64,000 nt of DNA from Branchiostoma belcheri. Taxonomy: Eukaryota > Chordata > Leptocardii > Amphioxiformes > Branchiostomatidae. The stretch lies in the NCBI RefSeq assembly GCF_001625305.1, contig NW_017802935.1, positions 1,735,567 through 1,799,566 on the forward strand, in the 5' to 3' direction. Below are positions 34,694 to 47,206 of the stretch, piece by piece; position 1 is the first letter of the stretch; each line of letters opens with the position of its first letter. A program made the translations under genes and the position numbers. The notes beneath the pieces are model-generated. The model saw only the letters and a program-made list of their open reading frames with translations, was not told the origin of the DNA and did no database searches.

Positions 34694-37645
34694 TCGGGCG
34701 CCCATGTCAGACGACATGTCGGCATCGTCGGGACCGATAGGACTGGTGAACGATACCACGAGTCGGACACTCGAGGTCGCATTCAACGTTCTGAGTGGCC
34801 TCTTCAAACACATGCGGTCCAACAGGAAGTTTCGGGACTGCTACGAACAGGGGACGAACGTTGCCGACCTTGTCCGAGTCGTGACGCCGAATGTTCTACA
34901 GTGCCGGCTGCCTTTGGACATCGGCAAAGACTGGGACGATTTTGAGGTGAACAAGTCATTTTTTTCACAGCTATGTTTCATGCAATTTTCTTGTGAAGTA
35001 TACATTTTCCTATTATTTGTACAGAGATAAATGCTCACATTGTTCAAAGATTACCACTCCCATCACGGACAAGAAGCTATTTTGTCCTAGACCTTTGTGT
35101 TATCTATTATCTGTGTCAGTCTTTGAATCGTTCAAAGGATGTAGTTTCGCTCCAGAAGTACCCAATTCAATTACTCAATTGGTGCGTTTAGTGATACACA
35201 ATAGTGTACCTGTGGAAAATGTTACATCGTTTCCTCAGATAACAAGAACCCTAAAGACACGATTGTTTACTGGCACGGACAAAATTAGAAAACCCTTGTG
35301 GGAAACAAAAACAACTGTATATTGTTTCACAATTGCGACTTGTTTAAAATTTGTCGGAAGCTGTCTTAATCTAATTTTCGCAAATCCGAATGAATTACGC
35401 GACAGTTTCAATACATTGTGGTCTTTGTTTTCCCATTGCAGTAGTACTGGCATTTGATTGAATTAACAATCTGACCTCAATAGCGTATGAAGATTTTTAT
35501 CACGGAGTCCGAAGGAGACGAATGGATAAAACTATATATCATACATCGCATGTTGATAAGATATTTCTGCCTTATTATAAGATATGTTTGATGCACATGT
35601 ATTTTTAGCTTATTATCTGGCTGTGCTCCAAAGAATCATCGGAAATATCATAGCGTTACGTTCCTAAAATATATACTTGTAAGGTTGTAATATTTGTTTC
35701 TGCATACCCCACAGAAACAAACTGATATTCACACGACCCTCATATGCTACTAAGCACCAGTTGACATTAAAAAACGATCTCCTTCTAAAAGGTTTCTTTT
35801 CTTCCGTTACGCTGTCACTGGGGAGAAAGCCCGCATAACATAGCAACGGAAGGACGTGAATACCTGGCTAGATCAAAAGATCTTTCAGCATTTTATTTCT
35901 TAAAAGGTGAAAGGTGCACTGTGCGTTAATGGCAAAACAAGGCGACTGTTAGCAAGGTGTTTTGCTAACACTGGTGGGGTATTTGATTTGGGTGGTAAGT
36001 CAACATTTGGGTTGTTAAGGACGAATGGGATTATATGCAGAAGGTTATAATGAGAACGGTTGAACTAGTACTGTTGTACACGACTTTGTAACACAAGATG
36101 ACGGGTAGACTTTCACAGCAAACCTAATAAATCATCAAGTGTACAACAGGTATTTTTCACGATAGCTTGTTAGAATGTGTATCTAAACAAAAGATAAAAT
36201 AACGAATGGAGGATTGGGTTTTACAAAACAACGAAGAGATTGAGATATGATTTTTAGAATAAAGTGTGTGTGGGCGGGGGGGAGGCTTGCGAAAGAAAAG
36301 GCATGAACAAAGCAGACATTGTTAAATCGTTAGATTTTGATGCCTTCTGTTCAATGTGACTAGGTTGTAGAGGCCTGCATTGTCATGTTGTACACTAAGT
36401 TTGTAAGTTTGGGTTTGTTCTTGATCCAAAATATTTTCGTTTGGCTCTTTAGGTTTGGACCAGCCGAGACCAAGCCAGCATTCCCGCCAACCAGGTCCTG
36501 TACAAAGTCGCCGAGAACCGGCCCAAACCGGCTCGATGGACGACGTTCCTTGACGTGGAGCGTTACCTCAACCCGTTAAAGATCTACACATGGCTGTTTG
36601 GTATTGTGTCGTCAGCAGTACAGCATCTCAAACTGAACTTACAGTCCGATCTACGCTGGGTACGAGACGGTGACGTGCCCAGGCTGCCCTGGTCCCGAGT
36701 CGTTGACGTCATGGTGCGACAGAAGAGACCAGTGGTGATGTTGTTGATAGAACGTTACGGCGACTTTCCTACCATCACAGTTGAACTCATCACGTCTCTG
36801 ACGTGTTACGGTTGGCCGGACAGCGCCGTCCCCCTGAACAGACTACCGCTGAGGATGAAGCACGAAGTAGAGAGAAACGTCATCGTTTGGCACATGGAAG
36901 CCAGGCATTATCCTGGCGTGACGTCTTCGTCGAAGGTCGGAGACGCGTCGGAGATGATCGAGGGGCGGAAATGGGCGATCTCGACCGACCTGATCGAGGA
37001 CCGGCTCACCAAAAGCACCCTGCCCATGTGGGACTCCGTCATGCTACAGGTCAACCCCGCTGTCATCATGGCGCATGCGCAGATCGTGGATGAGATCTGC
37101 TTTTTGCCACAGAACGTGATTCGCGCTTGCGTTCTGTGGGAAGACACTGACCTGACCGCCGATGACGTCGACGATGACGTTGACGTAAACGTGGGCAGCG
37201 CGCATGACTCCTGGCGTCATGAAGGAGAACAACTCCAAAACCACCTGACGGAAAGGTATAACGGTAACCATGCCAACCACAGCGGCCCTCCCAACTCCTT
37301 GACTCGCGTGGATCTGGGGTTTCTGAGAGCCAGCAGATGAACGTGCGCGTGCGCAGTGAGTGGGGCCGCAGCGGGTTCGTCGCCCGGGTGGAGGGCCGCA
37401 GTGCTCCATGGGAGACCCGCGAGGACTCCTGGGAAGACGGCCTGCTGTGTGTGGAGGGGCCGTGGCAGGGGGTGCTAGCCCGGCTGCACAGGTGCATGAA
37501 GACCCGCTTCTGCCGGAGCTTCCTCTTTCCTGACGCCAACCTGCTGGCCGATCTGACCGACGCACAGATATCTGACGTGTCTGCCAACTTTTACACACTC
37601 CTCAGACACCTGGGCAGACTCTCGGCACAGAAAGACGACTACTAA
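34686..37645 (+). CDS. divergent Mab-21-domain protein
   Basis: Exon 1 is 34686-34946 and exon 2 starts at 36453. Exon 2 stays open to a stop at 37338-37340 (382 residues), but the next frame (37337-37645) encodes RFCRSFLFPDANLL and LLRHLGRL, matching the C-terminal helix region of Mab-21 proteins. A 74-bp intron, 37256-37329 (donor gtataa, acceptor ctgagag), joins the two in frame and gives 459 residues; this model is preferred. Family marks: EQGTNVADLVRVVTP (residues about 55-69), RYLNPLKIYTWLFGIV (about 124-139) and RPVVMLLIERYGDFPTITVE. At the catalytic places it has GT instead of GS, and the E-x-D motif is replaced by LQCRLPL, though Glu198 sits at the third acid position. It is therefore probably not an active nucleotidyltransferase. 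Its substrate and role are unknown. It lies tail to tail with another Mab-21-fold gene. AATAAA follows at 38191 and 38355. Confidence 0.75.
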
Positions 37646-38449
37646 CGACGATTATCCATTCCCGGCCTATCTGTTCCTCTAGAGTTATATAGTTGACGCA
37701 CTTCAGAGATAGACTTTTACTGATAATCCAGTTTCCTCCTCACTTGTTTGGCATGTTTTCCCAAGATTGTGTTCGATGCTACCGTTTGTATGTGTATGTT
37801 GTGAATGCATGAATTGACAATTTTCTGCACATGTTCTACTTTGAATAGCATTAATATATTTGTCTCAGACATTGCAATTGGATGTTTGATTCTATGTAAT
37901 TTAAAGTACATGTAGTATAATATAGTTAAATTGGAAACGACGAGTGATGTGATATCTTCACATGTATTATGGTTGCAAAGTTAACTTACTTTGATTTGAT
38001 ATCACACGGCAATAGTAACGTAACATAACAAGAATGAAATAGTTGATTCAAAGGTCTTGTTGTAGCTTTTAATAACCTTTTCTCACCCGTTTTTGTCGTA
38101 CTTTTGCTCTTGATTCAATAGCAATGAGAGCATTTGTTTTTCTCCATTTTGTCTTTGCGATTATATGGTGACCATTTCCATTTGTGTCATAATAAACTAA
38201 GTACATATTGCTTACCCTTTGCCCATGTGTACCGTGCAAAACATCGAAATATGCTTACATATATATACCTTTCTGTATCTTTTATCGTACAAAAGTGCAA
38301 AAAAATATATATTTACAGTTTGTGTTCATTACTTTCGTTTTGTCATGTGCGGTTAATAAAAACATACAGAACGTGCATTCGCATATTCCATATCGTCTCC
38401 TAAGATGATCTTTCTCTATCTATATATGAATTGTGGTCCAATGTACAGT
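37646..38449. other. 3' flanks of two convergent genes
   Basis: No coding exon was recognised. Plus-strand AATAAA hexamers at 38191-38196 and 38355-38360 could end the Mab-21-like transcript, overlapping the 3' region of the minus-strand gene. No clear minus-strand AATAAA was found. Confidence 0.5.
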
Positions 38450-41400
38450 CTAAAGAGACATGGTGACCGGAAACTGGGCCCTTAACAAACGTGTCCTTTC
38501 CTGTTCGCTCGCTAGGAGGCTCTCCACCTTACCCGTCATGCTCGCCAGTCTGGAGGCGGGCACGTCCCTCAGCACGTTCACGTCATCCAGGTAGAAATGC
38601 GGGAGGTTCTGCCTCTTCAGGTAACCGTGCAGCAGCCGTAACATCTCCATGAAGCAGCCGGCGAAGCTGTAGGCGTGCCAGTCGTCCTCGTCGATGTGCT
38701 GGTCGAACATGTGCATCAGAACTGTCTTCATAGTGTAATCCGACAGGTGGCGCAACATCGCGTCCTTACGGAAGGCGTGTTTCATGACTTGTAGTACTTT
38801 GACTCTTCGGCCGCCGTCGGCTTGAGACAAATACCTCACGACTTTGCCTTCCTCCACGCAGTAGCACCTTCTCCAGTAGTAGTCTGAGAGTGTGTAGTCC
38901 GGGTCGTCTCTGTACGATATCGCCACCAGAAATGGCTCGAGCTGGTCTACCGTGCCTAACGCGGGAAGCAGACGAATTGTGACGCCGTCTTCCGTACTTA
39001 GTCGAACACCGACTCTCTCTCCTCCGAGTGCGTTACGGCAGTCTGGGTGAATGATGACGTTTGGTAGCGCCGTTTCTTCTAGCGCCTTTAGAACTATTTT
39101 CTGTAGCCGCTTTGTTACTTTGATAGGTGAGATGTATCCTTCCCCGGTGCGACACCCCGACCAAGTGTCCTTCCCGGCGTTCTTAGAACCTCTCCGAGAA
39201 CGGACGCAAACGTAATCCGTCGCCGGTCGGCGCGTCTCGGAGCACTTCGGGCCAAGTCGGAAAGGCACGACGACGTCGAATTCGTCGGGAATACCGTTTT
39301 TCATTCCGTCGTATCCGCTTCCGACACACACAAAATCCCCTATTGTCATACTGTATTCGTTTTCTTGCACAAGTGGACTCAAAGTTCCCAAAACATTGGC
39401 GACGCTTTGTCGGACACTTAGAATCGCGCTACACGGGATCTCAAGTTTGCTCTTATAGTACGTGCGAATGTATTGGTCAAGATGTGACTCACTGTCCGTT
39501 CTTCTGATTGGTCGTTTTGTCAGGATACCAAGTGACGTTGCTACAGAAAAATTAAATAAAAGTAAACAATCATAAACGGAATATCAATAACTACTCGGAA
39601 AATGACTACACATATCGTATTAAAGTCATAATTAGACCCTCAGAGATGTTAGACCCTAGACACTGTCTTCTGCAATACTCTGCAATATTGCGTTACTGAA
39701 GTAGACTGATTTCTGGGTCAAGTACACTTGAAGATAGGTATATACTTACATGTCCTCTTCTTGACGGAGGATGGCTTGTCCCAAAACCGGACCTTCGTCG
39801 CCATGGTGACTCTAAAACAACATTTCACATTTCAATGAATTCTGTACATTCAGGAAATAACAAGTACATTTCACTACTTCAAAACATTCACTACTTCAAA
39901 ACATTTCACTACTTCAAAACTCTTACTCTAGCAAACATTACTTTTGCTGTTGGATCATGTTTTGCGATGAAAAAGTACCATTAACGATTTCGATTATAAA
40001 TGAATATTCAGCCTGTTCTTCCGACATTTCCATACACAGAGCTAATGAAAGAAAGGAAGCAACTGGAAAAACAAATATATACCTACTTCCCCCCGCAAAA
40101 GAAAAACACAAACTTCCAACCGTTATAAAGTCCAAATGTACCAAACAGCTTTAGCAACACACAATGCACTAGGACTGCAAAAAAGAAAATTTTCCAGTTC
40201 GCAGCCCGAGAAAAATCCACCATCCAGCAGTCTCCAGCTTAGTCAAAAACTGCTACAGTAACTGTTTTCAGTGGTCTCCATGGTTAAGGCACTCCTACTT
40301 AATGAAGTTAAGGGTTGTTTTGGGAACTTAGTAATTACCAGGGCGCGGACCGAGGAGTAGCCCATAATCGAACAACGAGGACCTTTTTGTGCCCCTCGCT
40401 TTTGACATAATCCAATCAAGCATACCCAAGCCCTGCACTTTCAAAAGAAGTATTGTGTTAACAAGGTGTGGTGGTGACTTCATTCAAAAATTACACGTCG
40501 AATCACGCAATCTCTTTAATTCATAAAAACGCAGTCAAAATTTTATGATTGATCAATATCCCCATTTTCTCGTGACATCAAAATAGGTGGTCTGTTGGCT
40601 TTGAACTGATTTTATTGAGCGTCGTGATGTGAATAAATGTTGTGTGGACAGGTGCGCTGGAAGCTATGTTGACTCTGTAGCAACAGTCGTTTTGAGTCGA
40701 CTGATAAAACGGAGCCTACACTATCCCAACAGGAGGAAATCCCTCCACAAATGTGAAGACTTTGTATCCATAGCAACGTTTAAAGAACAGTACTTAAGCG
40801 ACATCAGAAGATTTAGTGCACCCTATAACGGTAATCTGTGCAGCCAGTGCGACCGGTATCCACAATAGCTTTGTGTCAACTTAGATCTTAGAAGAAAAAT
40901 AAATAGAATCACAGCGGTACATAATTTCCCTAAACCACTACTTATGGGGAAAGACTCACGCAAACGTTGACTGCTTTTTCAGGCCAAGGCTTTGTGACAG
41001 AAATGCTAAGTCCATTTGTGTGCACACAAAAAACAGAAGGGAACCTTCCGTTGTGAGTTATGGAACATTGCAAGAGTTTAGAGATGGGTGATTCGAGTGG
41101 AAGGTTTAGACCTAAGGACGATGTGGAAATGTTATTGTTTAGTTAATATGCTTTGTTATTTGTACATCTTCATCAGTTGCGACGTTCAGAACTAATGTGG
41201 TAGTACTACTAATGATCATTGTAAAGTAAGGACCAAGCGGTATCCAACGAAGACAAAGAAGAGCTTACATAAAGTCTGCTACTAAGGTTATACATTACTA
41301 TCTATATTCGTCGGTTTTAAGAGCTGCTACTAGAACGACCAACTCGCTGTTCGTTCGTCCACACTTGAATATTGAAATATCATTATGTGATTCTTCTAAA

Positions 41401-41810
41401 ATGGTGCCTTTCCTTGTATAGAAAGGCCAGTTATTTCAGAGTAGTTCAACAACCAGTGGGTTTAAATCGGACGTTTTGGTGACCGTATGCCACCTTCTTC
41501 AGAACAACAATCAGTGTGGATAGTTTTTACTCTGGGATGAAAGCTCCTTGGTAAAAACCCAGCTGGTTGTTGAATGAAGAGCCTTCCGAATTAACGCTGT
41601 CATTCTTCAGTTTACTCGTACATGTATCTCGCCACACGGACTTGTACGGTGGGAGGGTGGGGGTCGTCTCAATGTTACTCTGAAAGGTCAAAAAGATCTC
41701 CACCTTTACAAACCACGGTCACACCGTGCCAACATCAATAGCAACTATATAAGCAGAACCTACCTTTCTTTTCCATGAGTCTTCCTTCGCTTCGACACCA
41801 GCTGCGACAT
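38450..41810 (-). CDS. cGAS-like receptor / Mab-21-domain nucleotidyltransferase-fold protein
   Basis: Three minus-strand exons, 41764-41810, 39750-39811 and 38450-39540, sum to 1200 bp (399 residues) with phases that fit; starting at the Kozak-perfect ATG at 39804 instead would give 381 residues. The N-terminal 50 residues are basic (SKRRKTHGKERV, SVKKRT, LTKRPIRR), as in cGAS. The core has VGSGYDGMKNGIPDEFDVVV (residues about 109-128), which closely follows the GS-x(n)-E-x-D signature of cGAS, then YISPIKVTKRLQKIV. The third metal-ligand strand reads GVTIRLLPAL, with Arg226 where Asp is expected. The C-terminal lobe has DYTMKTVLMHMF, EDDWHAYSFAGCFMEMLRLL and NLPHFYLDDVNVL. No cGAS-type zinc thumb (His-Cys cluster) was seen. 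It is probably an innate-immune-type sensor or a Mab-21 pseudoenzyme; catalysis is doubtful because of Arg226. Confidence 0.8.
39866..39921. repeat. short tandem repeat, about 18 bp x 3
   Basis: ACATTTCACTACTTCAAA-type units repeat three times in the intron upstream of exon 2 of the cGAS-like gene. Local slippage only. Confidence 0.85.
40140..41440. other. long first intron of the cGAS-like gene, nothing recognised
   Basis: Part of the 1.95-kb intron between 41763 and 39812. A 79-codon reading frame at 40629-40868 shows no family features and no splice context, so it is not annotated. Confidence 0.45.
41445..41574. mobile_element. foldback repeat, family with CTGATGAAG core, copy 2
   Basis: Ends TTCAACAACCAG (41445-41456) and CTGGTTGTTGAA (41563-41574) are perfect inverted repeats, extended by GTGGGTTT against AAAACCCA. 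The minus strand carries CTGAAGAAGGTGGCATACGG then TCACCAAAACGTCCG, a diverged form of the core in the copy at 27725-27917. It lies in the first intron of the cGAS-like gene. Confidence 0.65.
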
Positions 41811-44235
41811 CCTGAAATCCAACAACAAGCCCGTCAACAGCTGCTAAACCTCCCGTACGCGTCCTGCGTGTTTTCTGACCTGTAAGTGTGTTAGGTGCAA
41901 CAGATTTGATGGTCGATAGACTTCTAAAAGGTTATGCTTCCCTAATCGTACACAAAAGGTCAGGATACCTGGCTATGAAGGAGGAAACCGGATCCCGGAT
42001 GGAGTATGTGAGGAGCCTGGTTAGTGCATGCGCGTACTGATTATAGTAAAGTCTTTCTTGCCTTTAGTTTTGCAGCCAACCGATGTAGTGTACGTAGTGT
42101 GTGTAAATAAACGTTATTGTTGTTGTTCAACAAACAGGTATGTCGAAAGATGATTCTGCGGTATACGTATTTATTTAGGTCACGCCTAGTAACTCAATTT
42201 GAAGGTCAGAAAAACCCTCTCAACTTCGTGTTCAATATGTTTCCAAAGTTTTGCCCGTGCCTCTATGATTTAAACAAGAAAGACTGTTATTTTCTGTCAG
42301 TAGTTTTCAAAGTGTGACCTAGATGATAGCCCACCCTATTCTATAATGATTACTATCAAGAACTTGCAAAGCAACTTTTGCTCAGGCAGCCGTAGCTATA
42401 GACCTGTGTATTGGTGGGAATTCGAAATTCAAATACCGGTACACATTGTACACATATACGGAGTAATACAGTCCTTTTCAAATATATTTCTTTACCGAAA
42501 GGGTTACGTTGTTAAAATCTTGTCGCATATAGCTATATGTATGTACCTAATTTCCCAGTAGTGTTCTAACACAGGGACGACACACATATATAGCGTTGCC
42601 TAGTCGCACTTCGTGGGAGATTTTTATCCATTGCAAAGACACCCTTGACATAACCACCTGCTCCAAAAGTTGTTTTCCTTTCTTGGGAGAACAACTGAGA
42701 AGCACAAGAAGGACTGTCGTCCACTCTTGCACAGGTGCCTGAAACGGGTAAGAAGTACCCCGTCACCGCCCCCCCCAAAAAAATCACAATCTGGTATTAC
42801 CTGTTAAGTCTTGTGGTCCTTCTTCAAACACTGTATTTTTCAGGACTGCCGCAGTGATGCGCTACAGCACCATATGTCGCTGTGCAACTAAAGGAAACCA
42901 TGATGGTTTCAGAGCCTAGGTCACTGCATCCTGTCTCGGCCAAAACGATCGCGAAGTCGACATGTAACTTACGATTTTAAGTCAGCACAGTGCAGCCTTT
43001 CTGAAGTTGTCATAGCTCCGCTGGTGATGTTGTCGGTGAAATTTTACGCGATAAGCAATCTTGTTTGCTCGACAAAAAAACGCGGGCGCAGCGCTTTGTT
43101 GACTGCCGGGGTATCGTTGACTTCTTGTATTGACTAAACATGACTAAGGTTTTTGATACCGTGGTTGTTTTTCGTGGGCCGCAAATGATCGACGCCGTAT
43201 TGCAAAGTTATCCTCCCTCAGCAACCACTGAGTAACTACTGAAAGTCGATAACCTATTAATTGGTAAACGAAGTATAACCGATTATTTTGAACTTGGATA
43301 TCGACGCACGGATAAACTTGAACAGGTGCAAAGAAGATTGTTGCTTACATGTATACAACTACCGCTAGATGTCGCTTTTGCGCTATCACTAACCCCAGGC
43401 AACTTTCACTTCCGGATTGCACACATGACCCTTCTGGACAATACGTCACTTATGACTGACTTGGCAGTTTGACAAAAAGCGATTGTTGAACGAAAAGGTT
43501 TGTTTTTAGCTCATCCTTCATTTGCGTTAATTCCTTTTAATTTTATCTTTGTCGACATTATTATGGCCAACTGGAGTTTTATATACGTATACCTTACATG
43601 TAATTGTGTGTGTTTTAAGAATTCAATTTGTTTTCAGATTTGATTTGGCAGAGTGTCGTTTTCATGTTCATGGAAATTAAGACCAACTGTGAGGCTGAAC
43701 AAGACAAAACTAGAATCTAGATTTAGTCTAGCTATAGATTTTAGCAAAAGCTGTGGGGTTGCTTTAGCCACTGAGGGAAAACTCAGAATTGTCGCAGGGG
43801 TGGTTGAGTGTAGCTAAATTTAGTTCTCAAGTTCTTTTATATTGGCAATTGTCATCCTCTGTCAATTTTCTCTCGTGTAGTACTACTCTTTGCCGTGCAT
43901 TTTGGTCTCCTTTTGTAACATTTTAACAGATTATCCATCCCATCCCATACCCATACTGATCCTTCCATAATTGAGTTGACCTAGTTATAGTATTATTGAA
44001 AGCAGCCATTTTGTCTGTTCTAGGAACGCCAGGAAATGCTCCTGTGCCGCTCCCTCCTGTTCAGAGTTTCTGCGTGTAGAGTGAGAACGCCGTGCAGAAC
44101 TACGTGTGCGAGGTTAGTCCGCTAACGCGCGCGCTGGAAGGATTGATTTATCTCCAATATTTACAGGAAACTCTAGAGGCCGACGAGAACACTTTGAACT
44201 GGGTCACACACTGCAGTTCGGGGACCAATCGCTAG
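41811..44235. other. intergenic region
   Basis: No coding exon was recognised. On the minus strand, a CTTACAG acceptor followed by GTCAGAAAACACGC near 41880 suggests the ATG exon of the cGAS-like gene is preceded by a further non-coding exon upstream. The right end should hold the promoter of the HTATIP2-like gene, with a CG-richer stretch at 44080-44130. Confidence 0.4.
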
Positions 44236-46406
44236 ATGGTGACGGTCAAGGTTGGCGTTACAGGTGTGATAAGTGTTGTGGTGATTCTCATTGGAGTTTT
44301 CCTTGCTTGGTTGGAGTACGGTACAACTGGGGAAGAGGAATACTGGAGGTGACTAAATATATCCTTTACTGCACTTGAATTGAATTTAGAAAACTAAGAT
44401 ATTGTCTCAGGACCTGCCAACATTAGACTGTTCTGTAGTGTTTTTTGAAATCATTTTCATTTAAGTGCTTTCTAATATGTATACTGAAGATATACATTGT
44501 ATGAATATCATATTATGTTTATTGTCAGTTTCTGATTGTGCTAAATGTTACCTCACTCCAGAATGGCAACCGCAGCTATGCAAACTGATGAGGAGTTTAT
44601 TGCAACCAATCAGAGTGCTTTCATGGTTGGAGCTACAGGAGAAACTGGAAAGCACATTTTGGAGGAGCTGACTAACCGGAAGCTCTTCCAGACCATCACT
44701 CTGATTGGTCGAAGAGAGGTCACATATGAAGGGGAGAAGTACCAGTCCATTGTAATTATACATCATTTTTTCAAACATTGTTTAATCTTGAATCTATGTT
44801 AAAGAATGAGTTTCATTAATTCACGAATATTAGTTCATTCAAGTTACTACAAAGCGTACAACTGCCATTTGCTTTAACACAGTCATTTTGGAGGCACTTA
44901 TTTTTAGCTAGGGGTATTGCATGCAAGAGAAAATGAATGACAAGTTAAAGATTAGGGAAGATTGAGATTGAGGAAAGATTAGCATTTACGATTAGAAAAA
45001 GACTCCTAGGGAAATTGTCTTAAGAGTACCTGGCAGAATTATCAAATATCTGACCACAGTGTCTTTCACCAAACTGTATTGAGATGAACCCAAAAGTTTG
45101 GAAATGGGGGGAGAATGACATGTTTGTGTAACAGGTCCAAAAGGTTGTAGACTTTGACAACTTGGACAGCCATGCTGATGTCTTTAAGAACCATGATGTG
45201 GGCTTCATCTGTCTTGGAGCCAGAGCTGGAAACACAGGAGTAACCAGCAACCTGGTAAGTCATGTACTGTCAATGGTGGAAAGTTTTGAAACTTCAGTAC
45301 TGAATTGATATGTCTCCTGACAGCCTTTTCAAAGAGACGTACATTGTTGTTTATAACATCTTTAGGTATGCAGTGAAAGCACATTTCAGTAGTTCTTTTC
45401 TCAGAAATTGCTAACTTTAGACATGAAAAATGTAACTCAATATATAGATGTCACTGATGCATCATATTTCAGTGCTTTGTTGACGAAGGTTAGACTTCTG
45501 GGTACACAATAAAATCAATTTCAGTGTTGAATGTTGTCTTTTGTACTCTAGCCTGCCCTGAGGAAAGTTGACCATGACTATGTGATAAAATCTGCTGAGC
45601 TGGCCAAGGCCGGGGGATGTCGCCATCTTGTCCTGTTGTCAGCCATGAAGGCCAGCAAGGATGCCTCCCACCCGTACTCCAAAATCAAAGTAAGTGTACA
45701 GTCAGGCAGTAACACTCACACACGAGTGCAGTGCACCTCAAATGTCAGTCTATCATATGTTACAGTACAAAATGTCAAACCTGTACTTGTGGCTGTTGTA
45801 AACACTTTCCTGTGGTCCCTACGGTTATAATACTAATAGTAACTTTTCCCATTAATCCAAGCTATAAGAGATCATGAGTTTACAATGAAGTCTAGGCCAT
45901 TTTAGCTGTAGATCTCACCAGTTCTGGTTGTCTGGTTTGTGTGTCTTCCTGAATAAACTGCAGTACATGTTTTGTCTGACAGGGGGAGGTGGAGGAAGAA
46001 GCAAAAGCCTTCGGCTTTGACAGGCTGTCCATTTTCCAACCAGCGTAAGTTCAAAGTTTGGTCCTTTTCTTTAACATTTCAGCAGTAATAGTTATACTTT
46101 TGCTGCATTAAGTAATCCAACACAATAAATGATCAAAAGTTTTAACTTTAAACAATATATGATCCTAATCGCATATATTTTCTGTATGTTAGGGTCATCA
46201 TGGTTGACAGGAAAGATGAGACCAGGGTTGGGGAGTGGTTTCTGAAGAAGGCTCTGGCACCGGTCGCTTTCTTCTTTCCAACCGCCCTCACGGTTCCCAT
46301 AGCAACACTCGCCAGGGCGATGGTAAACACGGCCCTGACGCCAAAGGACCAGGATGTAGAGGTTCTGGACAACAAGGCTATTCATCGTATGGGGGGCAAA
46401 AAGTAG
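44236..46406 (+). CDS. HTATIP2: HTATIP2/TIP30-like atypical short-chain dehydrogenase, membrane-anchored
   Basis: Six exons, 44236-44348, 44562-44751, 45135-45254, 45552-45689, 45983-46044 and 46193-46406, sum to 837 bp (278 residues). Exon 1 encodes MVTVKVGVTGVISVVVILIG plus VFLAW, a clear N-terminal membrane anchor, joined in phase to the ATG of exon 2, which could itself serve as an alternative soluble start. The enzyme part has the Rossmann NADP motif GATGETG (residues 61-67), ITLIGRREV, VVDFDNLDSHADVF, VGFICLGAR, YVIKSAELAKAGGCRHLVLL and the catalytic YSKIK (YxxxK) before GEVEEEA. Human HTATIP2 (about 240 residues) has the same order; it is an NADPH-binding oxidoreductase reported to act in nuclear transport and as a tumour suppressor. 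AATAAA at 46892. The 3' part of a paralogue lies at 62820-63764. Confidence 0.93.
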
Positions 46407-46891
46407 CAACTTTTCTGACAACTTAGCATTGGAAGATTTGTATTATGGTGAATAGGATTACTGGTTATATAATTAATATAATATAGAACTACACAGCACT
46501 GAAATGGTGAAACCTTTGATAGGGCAAGTTGTTTCTGCCATATATTTTTCTTCTCATGTTTTTGGTAGCTTGTGTTTTGCAGCTTGAAGGGGTAGTGCAG
46601 TATGGTGCAATCAATGTATGATGAACAATCCTGACAAAATACTTTTTAAGGTCTACTTAATCCTACTTTACAAACCTGTCTGCATTATTCTATATTCAAA
46701 TCTACAATCTACAATCTAACTATGGTGCAAATATGACATTGGCAGAGGCAAGAGATATGGAACACTTGTCTTCTATATTTGACTTGTACAGAATGAGAAA
46801 TGTTGAAAAAAATCTAACATCTTCATTCTTGTAATATTAAGCTTTAGCATTCTAAAGGGACCATATTTCACCAAGAAAGAATATACAAAGA

Positions 46892-46897
46892 AATAAA
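46892..46897 (+). other. polyadenylation signal for the HTATIP2-like gene
   Basis: AATAAA 486 bp after the stop codon; a second lies at about 47128. The stretch 46407-47200 otherwise looks like AT-rich 3' UTR and flank. Confidence 0.5.
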
Positions 46898-47206
46898 CCT
46901 ATCACGTGCAATTGTTAATTGGTCTTTGTATAACTTTGATATATACATATTTAACATTACAAATCAGTTAAACTCTATTTCTGTGTGGCCTTTATACAGT
47001 GGATATGTTCACACCTACAATGTTAGAAATATTTAAATTCATTTCTTCAAACATTAATCCATCATTGTACTACACTAGAACATTTTCTGTATCTGCAATG
47101 AAGTATACAGATAAGTCATTACAAACAAATAAAGGGATAATTGAGCAAAATTTTGCACAGTACATGCAGTAGTGTGTTCTATATTAAAAGGGAGTATACA
47201 AGATTA

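Noticed and set aside
37044-37598. 184-codon minus-strand frame opposite the Mab-21-like gene
   Set aside because: Antisense shadow of GC-rich coding sequence with Ser/Arg/Pro-rich nonsense composition.
40629-40868. 79-codon plus-strand frame as a small gene
   Set aside because: No recognisable family, no promoter or splice evidence, and it lies in the long intron of the opposite-strand gene.
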